Part shown: piece by piece, positions 46,531-58,000 of the stretch
Position numbering within the stretch: position 1 is the first letter of the stretch
Layout of the letters: each line of letters opens with the position of its first letter
Origin: Antedon bifida
Taxonomy: Eukaryota; Echinodermata; Crinoidea; Comatulida; Antedonidae
DNA: 64,000 nucleotides
Assembly (NCBI GenBank): GCA_963402885.1
Contig: OY727093.1
Location: 23,435,409 to 23,499,408 of the forward strand
Direction of reading: 5' to 3'
Notes under the pieces: generated by a model
The model's database searches: none
Seen by the model: only the letters and a program-made list of their open reading frames with translations
What the model was told of the DNA's origin: nothing
Translations under genes and position numbers: made by a program

Positions 46531-47161
46531 ATAGCTCTATCTATATTTATTTACAGCAATTTGTTGAGGAAACTAAATATATCAATGTAAATAGGTGGTA
46601 TTGATACAGTTGAGTAGGCCTACGTATCGGCTGGTGGTCTAGAAAAAAATAATCGAATGCTATAGGTGTAAACTACAGTACATGATACCATAGATATTAT
46701 AGTGTAATATATTAAATTCACTATATTCCACTATACTTCATAGCCACACATACATATTGTAGGTAACCGCAGCGTTCCATTTTTTGATGTACGTCGGAAG
46801 GCTATATATGCATGCTGACTGCCAGTGATCGAAACAATAGGTACGCGGTTGTCTAGCGGTGTCCTTTGTACGATTCGTTCGTGCCCAAGCTCACGTCAAT
46901 ATCATGTTACATCCTGGTACCAAAAATTCGTATTATTTTTCGGCAACCAATTCATTTGTTTAACAATAAGGTATGAGTTATTCACGAACGAGTTAACGAA
47001 TTTTTCAATTTACAAATAACCTTTTGTATTGTGGGGCACGTATTTGGAGGATTTTCAGAGATGAGGGTGGTGAGGTATTGGGGATGTCGGGGATGGGGGT
47101 TCGCAGTCGGTTAAGGGGGGGTTCGCCCGAACCATAAAAACCCCCCCTGACTACGGGCCTG
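45040..47161. repeat. Tandem duplication inside the composite transposon, copy 1 (copy 2: 47398-49537)
   Basis: The two copies are offset by 2358 bp and differ by only a handful of bases plus an 18-19 bp insertion near the right end of copy 2, so the duplication is young. Copy 2 starts at TTAAAATTGAG (47398), inside what is the left third of copy 1, and lacks both left termini. The junction shares TTAAAATTGAG with the trapped exon's 3' edge. Confidence 0.92.
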
Positions 47162-47397
47162 TAGATGATATGTTTATTATGTTAGCTGCTTGGAGAAACA
47201 CAAACATTCACAGCTCAGTTGAAGACCGGATGTCCAGAGCTTTTAGCGAAGCCGCCTTGTCAATAACAATCACCAGCATTACAGACGGGCTAGCGTTCGC
47301 TGTCGGTGTCTTTTCTATCTTTCCATCTGTCCGAATATTTTGCACGTACGCTGCTGTCGCTGTTGCCGCTGATTTCTTGTATCAAATAACCTTTTTC
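47161..47397 (+). pseudogene. Trapped exon fragment of a Patched-domain protein
   Basis: The frame reads VDDMFIMLAAWRNTN, SVEDRMSRAFSEAALSITIT, TDGLAFAVG, FPSVRIFCTYAAVAV and LYQITFF. This is the sterol-sensing-type membrane segment of Patched-related (PTCHD/PTR) transporters: the GVDDMF motif followed by four membrane helices' worth of sequence. Both edges fall abruptly into transposon sequence without splice sites, so it is a gene fragment carried between the two copies of a transposon, not a working exon. Confidence 0.8.
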
Positions 47398-49835
47398 TTA
47401 AAATTGAGTTCCATTTCATCGTATACAATATCTATCCGGACCCGGAACTTGATAGGCTTAGTCATAAAGTAGTTACAGAGTTGCAGGGCATTTTATTATT
47501 GTTGAATGTTTTGATATTAGCCTAATTGTTAAAACGACCTTCACAACCAAAATATTTCTTTTCATTTTAAATGGAACGCTACAAAAATAATCCTCTGCTT
47601 CATCGGAGCATGAATACCTAATAACCAGACAAGAATGTATCTTTGTTACGTTTTACTATCAATCCATTTTCATGTCACGCAATCCATTTTTCAACAATAT
47701 AGTAGTATAATAATAACATTTTGATTGAATAGTGAGGGATTAGTTACAGTTTGACTTTGAATAAACCATTGGTAATTTACTGAAAATCCAAAATTATTCA
47801 ATTAAAGAAACGCTCAACACATGAGAAATAGATGTCGGTCGATAAACTTCTGACGACGACTAAAACAACGACAATCAGCTAAATGTTAGTGATTTTATTT
47901 CATCTCTGGCTTGTTACATTTTTCATGCCACATTACCGGACTTCCCCCTCCTCTCGCAATGAATGACAGTACAGATCTTCCCTATCTAGGCTCGTGTATG
48001 TAGCATACTACGTTATTCACAAATTACCCACGCATAGCAGTGTTACTAGAGCCATCACAGATTACCTCTAATAGATCAATCATTCATACATGAATTCAAA
48101 AATTCATCGACAAACGAAATATAGCCTATATTCATTCCTTTTAAATATTAGGCATATTGCCAAGGCTAATAATCGATTTGTCCATAATTATTGCGTTTTG
48201 CCGGGGGTTTTCCATAATCTAAGGCCAATTTTTAGGCCAAATCATAATTGTGCGTATTCTGTATTTCTGATGCGTGTAGTACCCTATTTATCTTCATTTC
48301 CGTACGTTCGTAAATATTAGGCCGAATTTCCGTAGTAATTTATAGACGTTCCGAAATTTGAACCGTGTTATACCGGTAGCAGAGCAAAGTTTGCTTCTTT
48401 CTGCAAATGTCCTATCATTCTTTTCTATGTTTTATTTGGAGTGTGGTTTAAAACAACACTTTTGTAAAGTTTATAGTGGATAAATAAAAATGAATGTTTG
48501 GAAATGGTGGTTTTAACATCTGACTTTATTTAGCATTTTTAAATGAATTAAAATTCCAAATTATACAATTTAACCTTTTGCTCAATATATTTATAGCAAC
48601 AGCTTCATATTTTTTGTATAACTTTTTAAAATTATTAATTGATAATTAATTTACATTAATTGAGTACAGTTATTAGAATGTATTACCGTACCAAAAGTAC
48701 CTTCATCGGGGACCTCCCCGTGACGTTCGCATTGAACGAAAAAAAAATTATCATGAATTTTACGTGCGAGAGTACCATTTGCGGCCATCTAGGGGTGTCA
48801 TTTAACAATTTTCTTGCTCAAATACTCAGTGTCTACAGCCCTGGAGTCTTTGGGCAACCCTCTTAAAATAGTCCTGCGACCGCCCCTGATAGCTCTATCT
48901 ATATTTATTTACAGCAATTTGTTGAGGAAACTAAATATATCAATGTAAATAGGTGGTATTGATACAGTTGAGTAGGCCTACGTATCGGCTGGTGGCCTAG
49001 AAAAAAATAATCGAATGCTATAGGTGTAAACTACAGTACATGATACCATAGATATTATAGTGTAATATATTAAATTCACTATAATCCACTATACTTCATA
49101 GCCACACATACATATTGTAGGTAACCGCAGCGTTCCATTTTTTGATGTACGTCGGAAGGCTATATATGCATGCTGACTGCCAGTGATCGAAACAATAGGT
49201 ACGCGGTTGTCTAGCGGTGTCCTTTGTACGATTCGTTCGTGCCCAAGCTCACGTCAATATCATGTTACATCCTGGTACCAAAAATTCGTATTATTTTTCG
49301 GCAACCAATTCATTTGTTTAACAATAAGGTATGAGTTATTCACGAACGAGTTAACGAATTTTTCAATTTACAAATAACCTTTTGTATTGTGGGGCACGTA
49401 TTTGGAGGATTTTCAGAGATGAGGGTGGTGAGGTATTGGGGATGTCGGGGATGGGGGTTCGCAGTCGGTTAAGGGGGGTTCGCTGTAAAGGGGGGGGTTC
49501 GCCCGAACCATAAAAACCCCCCCTGACTACGGGCCTGGCAAGCTTCGCTCCGCTATGACATGCTGTACCTTTGGATAATTTTGCACAAATCCTTTCTTTA
49601 TCAACAGCATATTATCGATAGTACATGTGTTTGTAAGAAGTAATGTATTCCATTATGCTTTATTTGACCGCTGTCTTCCATTTATTAAAGCTCATTTAAT
49701 TTTAGGGTAGGGCGTGGAGGGCATGTTATCTCTCACAACAGGTAAGTTCTCGTTTAATCTTATTTTTCTTTCTTATTTTTTGAAAGACCGCATAACATGG
49801 TGAGTTGTTCCTTATAGTAATGGGACGTGAGGAAA

Positions 49836-50853
49836 CGTCCGTTTAAGATAGCTTTTACAGTATTCTGAATTAATTGTTCGGAGAACACCTTCAATCATGG
49901 CCCGACAATAGTCTACTTCTACATGTATTGGAACAACTGATGCGACTGCCCTTGTTTTTGAAACGGCATTCCGAATCCGCTGCAAGAAATGTCAGAACTC
50001 AGCATTTCGCAAACTGGTATGCCGGCACGTCCCTTTATGGCAGTAGCATTGCTTAGTAGAAAATTTGTTTGTCAGTGTCTCGGTATTTTCTTTACAATGA
50101 AACCGGTAGAATCTAGATGAAGAACAACTTGATTTTTTCTTACTTGGTACTGACAGCTCTGTTTGACAATCCATCATCAGATATACTTTAAATATAAATA
50201 TTGTGTAATATTGCACAAATCCCCTACTTGTGAATCTTGAGGATGGGTTCTTATTATCGACATCGTCACAAATTCTTTGAAAGACCGTTGTTCCTTATAG
50301 TATCGGGAAGTGTGGATTCTTGATTCCTGTAGTCAATTACATTCGTTTCTTGAACATCTTTTTTATAGACTTCTTTCAATGGCCTTGTTCAAGTACTTGA
50401 CAGAAGATTTAACGGATTTTGTATACAGTTTGTTATTGTATTCAACGCGCATCTCATCAAATTGTCTTGCAGAGAATGTTCGATAGCTAGAGAAAATAGC
50501 ATGAATTTTGCATTTTGTAAGGTTTTTCACCCTACGAGGAACGTTGTGTATCAAATGTGGGGCGCAGATACCTGGTTATGTATAACCTTGGATTTCGTGA
50601 CTTGTAATTGGCAACTCACCACGTCCGTTTAAGATAGCTTTAACAGTCTTCAGAATTAAAATGTTCGGAGAACACCTTCAATCATGGCCCGACAATAGTC
50701 TACTTCTACATGTATTGGAACAACTGACTGCCCTTGTTTTTGAAACGGCATTCCGAATCCTCTGCAAGAAATGTTGATTTTCGGATGAGAGTTAGTAGAA
50801 ACTGTACTTTTCATGTCCTTTTTTAATACACAGTACATTTTTATTTTAAACAT
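49836..50853 (-). pseudogene. Duplicated fragments of an unrecognised element protein
   Basis: About 150 bp at 49836-49993 recur at 50620-50772. On the minus strand the second copy reads CRGFGMPFQKQG, VVPIHVEVDYCRAMIEGVLR and then a stop. At 49992-50216 another minus piece (SSCSSSRFYRFHCK) recurs at about 55998-56070. These look like scattered pieces of one protein-coding element, possibly transposon-related. I do not recognise the family. Confidence 0.4.
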
Positions 50854-51239
50854 TAAATATTTTACTTCTTTGAATTGATTTCAAATAGACTTTAAACAGC
50901 CTCTTATTGAATCAGTTTGAATTGAAAGAAACGACTCTCTGTATAATGTTGTATAACGTTTATTGGAAAACTGGACGAACCATTGAACGAAAACTTAAAA
51001 CTCACTAAAACAAACCCCTGAAATAACAATCAGAGAAAATACACATGTAAGAACAAATCAACATCATTATACCGATAAGTCTCAATTACACGCAGGTAAT
51101 TATGAAATATCATCTGTCTCAGGATCAAGTTAGACTTTTTAACTTGTACCTATCTCAATATTAAATTAAACCCTTTAACCTGGTATCTAATGAATTCGTA
51201 AAGTATTAACAATCCAATCCAATCCTAAACTAAACACCA

Positions 51240-51640
51240 ACACAGTGTCAGAATGTATTTCGATCTTTCTTCGGCCTTCAATACTATGCAACCTCATTTG
51301 TTGACAAATAAGTTGTTAAATGAACAAATAAACATATTTCAATATATGTTAAACTGAACAGCAAAGTTAAATCTTACATTATTAATAGTAACACTGGTTT
51401 TAGCACCTTTCCTTTACACTTCAGACTTTAAATCATCAAATTTGCCTTGGTCTTATCAAACATGTCAACTATATTCATTATAAATATGAAATTGACCGTT
51501 TTGTAATGTTCTGTAATAGAAACTATCCTAAACTTAATGTTGCAAAGACCAAAGAAATGGTTATAGATATTCGCACTAAATTCAAGGCATCTGCTGATGT
51601 TATTATCATTGAAGGTGATCAAGTAGAGAAAGTATGAAAT
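51240..51640 (+). pseudogene. CR1-like reverse transcriptase fragment
   Basis: The plus strand encodes MYFDLSSAFNTMQPHLLTNK, the catalytic-A block of CR1/L2-type reverse transcriptases. After a large deletion follow KLNVAKTKEMVID, IIIEGDQVEKV, which belong to the block after the active site. The active-site motif itself is gone. Confidence 0.65.
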
Positions 51641-52140
51641 GGCTCCTTCTGCAATACAACATTCTTCTGTCGCATAACAGCCACTTTGGTGTTGTAGCTA
51701 AGAAGCTTGATGACGATGTGTCGAGATTTCCCGTCAGAACTGCGGCCAACTCGGTGTGCGCGTTCGACAACAGGCGATAATGAAAATTCAAAATGGTCAC
51801 TTAAAATCTTCGTGGCCAAAGAAATACAGTTCTCACCTTTTTCTTCCTTATAACCGACAATTTGAATATTATTGCGACGACTAAACCTCTCGGATTTATT
51901 AGATTCCTGTTCAAGTTAAGCTACAGAAGAAGATAGTTCGTCTATTTTATTGTGCACGTGCTTTAGTTGATCAGCCTTGGCATTCACAGCTTGTTCCACT
52001 GCTAATATTCTTGCTGGATTATGTTCAATTGCCTGGCTCAGTTCATTTTTTATTATTTCCTGCCCTTCCATTAGCGATTTCAGCGACATTTTAACGAATT
52101 GTTCAAATTCAGTAGAGCGAGTATTTGGCTTAGCTGCCAT
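51640..52140 (-). pseudogene. LINE ORF1 fragment (coiled coil plus RRM)
   Basis: From ATG 52140 a coiled coil (MSLKSLMEGQEIIKNEL...) leads to a stop at 51916, then RRNNIQIVGYKEEKGENC, VERAHRVGR and SRHIVIKLLSY follow in shifted frames. RAHRVG followed by R.I..KLLSY is the hallmark of the RRM-like domain of L1-type ORF1 proteins. It lies tail to tail with the RT fragment at 51240-51640, so they are separate insertions. Confidence 0.7.
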
Positions 52141-52500
52141 GGTTCATGCACGTTCAGTAAAAGACAATAGAACAACGAGGAGCAAACAAAGGCACATCCT
52201 ACCTCAAGCGCAGCATAGCTAGACTGTGTCTGGGGGTGGGAGGGGGTGAGGTAGGGGGTTGGAGTTATTGCCATTAACAAAGATAAAGAATTAATAGAAC
52301 GTCTTATTAGAAAAGTTAGCAGAATCACTGGTGTCTGTTTGCCTTCAGTTGACTCTCTTTTTAGAGTCGGGGTTACAAATGTTTTGTCATATAATGACTG
52401 ATACTCATCCTCTCTATGATCGCGACTGTTACACCGCGTGCTGATTGATCTCTGCAAGCGACAGCTACTGAAAACTTTGAGTAGGCATCAGTTCACTTCA

Positions 52501-53340
52501 CTAAAACGTCTTCAAACCCTCCCTTTCCTCTATCCAGCTTGAGTCTATCGCAATTAACTCTAACAGTCTAAACAATCTAAGTAACAGTCTAAGTAATTGG
52601 TGTAGTTGTTGTTTACAGTATAAGGGGAATATAACTGGACGACCTTCTTTGACTGTGACTGCATCGACCTCAACTACAGACAGTAACTCTTCCTTGGGAT
52701 GTTTACCGACTGCACAGCTTAGTATCTCTGTAGCTGGAACTGCACTACTTAATGCGTCAGCACACTTGTTGTCTCTGCCAGGTTTGTATTTCACTTCAAG
52801 GTTAAATGTAGCAAGTTGTGCAACCCACCTATGCTCCGTAGCGCCCAGTTTCGCTGTTTCCAGGTGTACTAGTGGCTTGTGGTCCGTGTAGATGATACAT
52901 TTATTGCCAAGGATGTAAGAACTGAACTTTCCGTCACGGCCCACTTCAAAGCTAGCAACTCTACTTTAAAACTAGATAAGTCGTTGTAGTTCTTCTCTGG
53001 GCCTCTAGGGTCTCGACTCGCATAGGCTATTGGGTGTGATTTTCCTTCGGCATCCTTCTGCATCAGACACGCACCCAATCCCTTGAATGATGCATCAACC
53101 TCTAATATAAACTCACGGTTGAAATTAATTGAAAATGAACTCACTTCTCTGCCGGCTTTAGGTGCCGGCCACTCTCTAATTCGCTTCACTTTCTCATCAG
53201 ATACTTAAACTCCTTGAGCGTTGACTACTTGGCCCAAGTATTCTACTTCACGTTGTAGTAGCTTGCATTTCTTGCCTTTCAACTTCAATCCAACGACCTT
53301 ATCACAATGGCGCCAACATAAATATAAACATCCGCGACTG
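52501..53340 (-). pseudogene. Ty3/Gypsy pol fragment (RT thumb and RNase H)
   Basis: Going down the minus strand: CKLLQREVEYLGQVV (end of the reverse transcriptase), a stop at 53205, then REWPAPK, a deletion, FILEVDASFKGLGACL, HPIAYASRD and ELLALKWAV (RNase H), a frameshift, then IYTDHKPLVHL and YKPGRDNKCADALS. The order and motifs are those of Ty3/Gypsy pol. The element is broken by one stop, one deletion and one frameshift; gag, integrase and LTRs are not nearby. Confidence 0.8.
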
Positions 53341-53649
53341 TTACACCACAGGGCATAACGATGTGTATAATAAAAATAGATCCAATACAATTTAAAAAAA
53401 TCAGTTCCTGACACTACTAGAATAGAAATATACTATTTTGTTGTTAGCCATATAGGCCTACACTAACTGAAATATACCCTAGCACAACAAATGAGGTACA
53501 ATAAGTCGCATTTAAATTAACAATGCAATTTTCCACAACCCCAAGTTGCAAAATGATCATTCTATAAAACTTTTTTTAAATAACTTTTCAGCATTAGCTG
53601 TAACCAAGACAGACTATCTGTATGGTCAACTCTGCATGTAATTTACCAA

Positions 53650-53965
53650 TTTAAACCAGGTCATTCTTTTAATGGTAAATTATGCACTACCTAAGTAGCT
53701 CGCGTTGAATGTCCACTCCTTGGCCGTCTTTTAGGCCTAGCCTAGCTTAGTTTTGTAGGCCTAGCTGATAAACATCGGTAACGTACGAACATCGTACACT
53801 AGCTATAGGCCTAGCCTGACGTTGTATAGTTGCTGCATTTACTGTATTGTCTTTCTGTTTTTGCCAGACTCTGTTGATACAAATTGGGGGAAAACCCGGT
53901 ATTTTCGCTGAAAATTTAGGAGTCTGCCATTTGTTTTGGCCTCACGATCGATCGAAAAGTGGGTC
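53650..53965 (-). repeat. Inverted partner of 19895-20200
   Basis: It carries the same GATCGATCG start region, the PQFVSTESGKNRKT coding stretch and several AGGCCTA words on the opposite strand, with an insertion of about 13 bases that breaks the start of the frame. Confidence 0.75.
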
Positions 53966-55007
53966 TTTCCTAAAATGAAAATACAGATAGATATGTGGTA
54001 AAGGACCACTCCGTTAAATGTTGGAGGCAATCCGGACCACGGTCCCAATTCTGGACCACTTTTTAAAATTATTTTCAGATTTGCTAGTGTTTTTTGTGAA
54101 ATTAAAGTAAACTAAAATTGTATTTTCTCGAGAACTACTTGTCAAAAAAACTTCATTTTGTTACAAGAGGCAAGAATTATATTTTGTGATTTGTAATTGT
54201 AAAACATAATTAGATTTAATGTACAAGTTTTTTGATGCGAGTAGTTTTGTTTTTTGCGTTTCTGTTCTATTGTTAGTCGGCTGAAGCTGTTAGTTGAAAG
54301 GCGGGTTACATAACCTTTACACCAAACTCGAATATATATGCTTTTAGTGAAATTAGCCTAAATCACACACAGCATTAGGACACACACTTTCCGGTGACTA
54401 AATCTGATGTAGAAGAATTTTTCAGTAGGCGGAGGTATGCACTCTCGGAGTGGCTTTCTAGTTTTCAATGTAACTGTAAGAGACGGACTAGCAGAATGAC
54501 TTGTGTGGAAACTTTTTTTCATAAACTTAAACAGATATGGTTGAATTGTTGCTCTTCCCCCTTCTAAAATGAGTTTTTACAGTAACTGAATTAAGGTTTT
54601 AGATAATATTTATTTCTGGTATAGGCCTATAGTATTTTTGGTATAATTCTGTACTTTTACCACATTACAAACATTTTTAAAATTAACCCTGTTGGCATTC
54701 ATAGTGTTATATTAACATCAATAACATTAATGATACTCATTCAAGCAACAATTTATACAAATCATGAGTAGTTCAATGGCAGACTATACTCCTAATTTTC
54801 CATTTTAGGTTATAGGCTTATGCATGCATATTATCATTTTCAAAAGCTATATATTTTTCTATTTCAATATTTCTCATTCTCTTTCAATGACTTTAAATAT
54901 GATAAAATACAGTGTGTCTTCTGAAATGTTACAGTTGAATCTTATAGCTCAAAATTAGTGTCTTTAATGCATCGAAACTATGACATTTTCCGATACAAAA
55001 ACATATA
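53966..55007. other. Unassigned AT-rich stretch
   Basis: I find no exon, terminal repeat or recognisable fragment here. Confidence 0.45.
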
Positions 55008-55507
55008 TTAACATTGTTTAAAATTAAAACCTTTAAAGGACTTCCAACACTCTCTTCTCCATTCCATCTTGCCGCTTAATGTGACCAAAATAGCACAATT
55101 TCTGCTTTTTACATACTGCAGCAACCAGTCATTTGATACTCTAAGCTCCTTTCTTATGCTATCATTCGTGCGGTGTTGATTCCATTGAACTCGCAAGTTC
55201 CTTCGGTAGAATTTGTATCCAGGTCTCGCAGGCATATGTGGCCACTGTAAAGACACATGCTTTGAGAATGCGCAACTTGGTCACACTTTTCCACGCCACA
55301 GCTTTTTCAACCAGTGAGAGCTTGCAATCCTATGGCCAATCCACTTCTGATTTCTTTGGTGTTATCTCCATCTCCTTGTATCCTGGCACCAAGGTACATG
55401 GAATTGTTAACTTCCTCCAATGCAGATACACTTATTTCTATGCTCTGCTTGTTTTCATTTGCCACTTGCCAAGAAACAGTCACGACTTTGGTCTTTTTCG
55501 CATTCAT
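55008..55507 (-). pseudogene. Non-LTR reverse transcriptase C-terminal fragment
   Basis: The minus strand reads MNAKKTKVVTVSW, then SMYLGARIQGDG and EIRSGLA. After frameshifts come TKLRILKACVF, TWIQILP and CYFGHIKRQDGMEKRVL. This is the usual order behind the active site of RTE/Jockey-like reverse transcriptases (KTKV, YLG, then the GH..R finger region). It is short, with at least three frame breaks. Confidence 0.65.
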
Positions 55508-55889
55508 TTTTAGACCATGACATTTAGGTGAATCTATTTTGTGTATTTTAAAGAGGAAACTTTTTGTTGCTACTCTTCTATGAAAAAATGTTGCATACTT
55601 AGAGGTATACCAATTTTCATTTCTTTTTCAATGGTTTGTCTACTATGTTCGATTTGAAGTAATTTTTTTAATTTACTGATTTCACGAGTGTTACCATATG
55701 TATTTTGCTGTTTTATGTTTCCATTCTTTAGGAATAGACGTACCTATCCTAAAATAATCCATAACATTTATTTTAAACCTCTTGCTTTTTTTGCAGTTCC
55801 TTTAGCGAATATATTTTCCCATTTTCACCAAATATGTCGAACACAAATGTCAAACCTTCTCTGAAAAGTGTGGTATTAAAAGACAGTTT

Positions 55890-56338
55890 GTTAATGTGTT
55901 AAATGGGAATTGTACCAAATACTCTGTGAGTAGAACTCATTTAAGGAACATGGAATTGCGTAGTTGTACTGACTCCATGATCTTAAAACATCTTTATAAA
56001 GTCCAGGTATTTTTACTTTGCAATGGAACCGGTAGCATCTTGGCGAAGAACAACTTGATTTCCAGCTAATTTTCGACATGGCAGTGGTAGTACCAGATTT
56101 CGTTTCTTCTTTATCTCTTCATGTCGTCGCCTTCTTTGACTTTGTGAACTATCGTTCCTTCTCTTACCACGTTTATCTTTACAATACTTTTTCTTTTCGG
56201 GTATAGAATACTAAATACGTATGTTGCGCACCCTTCAAATGTACATACTGCCTTAATATTTACCCAAGGGCCTATGGTTTTCCGAAGTGCACACGATTGT
56301 ATATAGCAGTAAACCTTGCATATACGATGTAACTCCAA
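55890..56338 (-). pseudogene. Unrecognised element protein fragment
   Basis: The minus frame holds KAVCTFEGCATYVFSI and VKINVVREGTIVHKV, and after a stop SSCSSPRCYRFHCK, which recurs in the 49.8-50.9 kb fragments. A C....C zinc-binding start followed by a V.V.V.REG...H block occurs in several transposon-associated proteins. The identity stays open. Confidence 0.35.
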
Positions 56339-56474
56339 TTATTGCAAAGCCTATGTTTCTTCACAGTTGGTTTAATGTTTTTTTTATTCTCGGGATAATA
56401 ACAAATTGCGAATTTCCGGGCGAAGTTGCGCTGTACATACACGATGGTCTTTTACTACCACTATTTTGTGATAG

Positions 56475-57105
56475 TGGGCTTCAGTATTAGTCGTCGTCTT
56501 CGGTTCGATTTCTGTCCGACAAATGTATTGAAACATTATTCAGTACCATTGGAGTGTATTGGTAGTAGGCCAATCATCAGTGGCATCTTCGGTTTTAGTT
56601 TCCGTCTGATGACAAATCAATTGAAACATTATCATCATTCGGTACCGGTGGAGTGTCTTGATTTATATGAGGCCGGCCAATCATCGGCGTCGTCTTCGGT
56701 GCCATTTCTGTCTGATGACAAATCAATTGAAACATTATCATCATTCTGTACCGGTGGAGTGTCTTGATTTATATGAGGCCGGCCAATCATCGGCGTCGTC
56801 TCCGGTGCGATTTCCGTCTGATGACAAATCAATTGAAACATTATCATCATTCTGTACCGGTGGAGTGTCTTGATTTATATGAGGCCGGCCAATCATCGGC
56901 GTCGTCTCCGGTGCGATTTCCGTCTGATGACAAATCAATTGAAACATTATCATCATTCTGTACCGGTGGAGTGTCTTGATTTATATGAGGCCGGCCAATC
57001 ATCGGCGTCGTCTTCGGTGCGATTTCCGTCTGATGACAAATCAATTGAAACATTATCATCATTCGGTACCAGTGGAGTGTATTAATTTGTATTAACCCAA
57101 TCACC
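56475..57105. repeat. 106-bp minisatellite, about six units
   Basis: Units centred on GAGGCCGGCCAATCATCGGC repeat every 106 bp. The inner four are nearly identical, while the first and last are degenerate. Because 106 is not a multiple of three, each unit throws up look-alike 71-codon frames on both strands in a stepping frame; I read none as a gene. The array runs directly into the left inverted repeat of the next element. Confidence 0.93.
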
Positions 57106-57580
57106 GTCCAAGAGCATTAGAGTTTGACCCGGACATTTCTGGTAACAAGCTGATTTTTTCAGGAAAGGTCCAGAACTATGATTGGAACATCATACTAAAA
57201 GTCCTGAAAAATCCTCCTTGTGCTCTCCGAGAAATCCAAGATGGCGTCCAAAATGGACGCCATTTTAAATGGTCTATAACTTTGTAACCGCTTGTCATAG
57301 TTAAATGATTTTGGTGTCAAATAGTTCACAATTTATACATTCATATTTGCTCTAATAGAACATTTTGCCAAAAAATGGCCACTACTGCAGTTTCTGGCAG
57401 TTTGACCTTTGACATGGGCTTATCATATCTCAGTAATGGGTTGTCATAGAGAATTGAGATTAGGCCCAAATTGTTGAGAAGATGCATATTTTTATTTGGT
57501 GTAATGAAATATTTTATCCCAAAATGACCGGAAGTGAGGTTATTGACCTCTTATTGACCTATCCATATATCTTTTACCGT
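57106..57580. repeat. Left terminal inverted repeat with subterminal ~115-bp units
   Basis: After the outer 160 bp come diverged copies of one unit at about 57270-57386, 57420-57540 and (beyond the TIR) 57570-57695. The unit is roughly GTCATAG..., TTGGTGTCAAATAGTT..., ATATTTGCTCTAATAGA, then AAAATGACCGGAAGTGAG. A short hairpin ATGGCGTCC/GGACGCCAT sits at 57241-57262. Such repeated subterminal units often are transposase binding sites. Confidence 0.75.
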
Positions 57581-58000
57581 ATCTCAAGAAATATTTGTCG
57601 CAGAGCGTTACTTTTGGTATCAAATTGTTTGTAATATATATGTTTCTATTTAGTCTAATACAATAGTTTGCCCTAAAACGATCGGAAGTAAGTTATTGAG
57701 ATATTCTCTTAAGCAAACACCTATAATGAAAAATCAAAGAGCTGCATAGGCAGAGTATGAATAGATAAAATCAAAATCAAACAGTTTAAATCTGCCTAAA
57801 AACATGTTTTGGGCATAGCACAGTGAATAGGTAAATTGTTACAAAAAGAAAACATGTCAATTCAAACAAAGTACAGAGAATAACAGTGGGCCAATCAAAG
57901 TTGGTTATTCAAACAATTGGCAAATAACTACACGGCACATTTGATTATCAAAACAAATTTTAAAGACCCTTTTTCTGCAACATTGATCAGCAGCATTCTG

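Larger units (their letters stand above)
44568..49537. mobile_element. Composite DNA transposon, 5 kb, 5-bp TSD GCAAG
   Basis: The ends CAGGGCCGTAGCCAGG (44568) and CCTGACTACGGGCCTG (to 49537) are near-perfect inverted repeats, both followed inside by a G/C run and TTCGG/CCGAA. GCAAG flanks it at 44563-44567 and 49538-49542. Inside lie another transposon, a 2.36-kb tandem duplication and a trapped exon fragment of a Patched-family gene. There is no transposase. Ends and duplication length would fit a hAT-like group, but that is not certain. Confidence 0.8.

Noticed and set aside
47161-47472. A working exon of a Patched-related gene
   Set aside because: No splice sites at either edge, no neighbouring exons, and both borders are transposon sequence.
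45732-49377. Repeated frames at 45732, 46302, 46825 and their copies at 48090, 48660, 49183
   Set aside because: They are identical only because the 2.36-kb unit is duplicated; they have no motif and lie in non-coding transposon sequence.
56600-57104. Series of look-alike 71-codon frames on both strands every 106 bp
   Set aside because: They follow from the minisatellite period and step through frames; there is no common product.
56475-57105. CRISPR-like array
   Set aside because: The whole 106-bp unit is repeated without unique spacers, and the DNA is from an animal.
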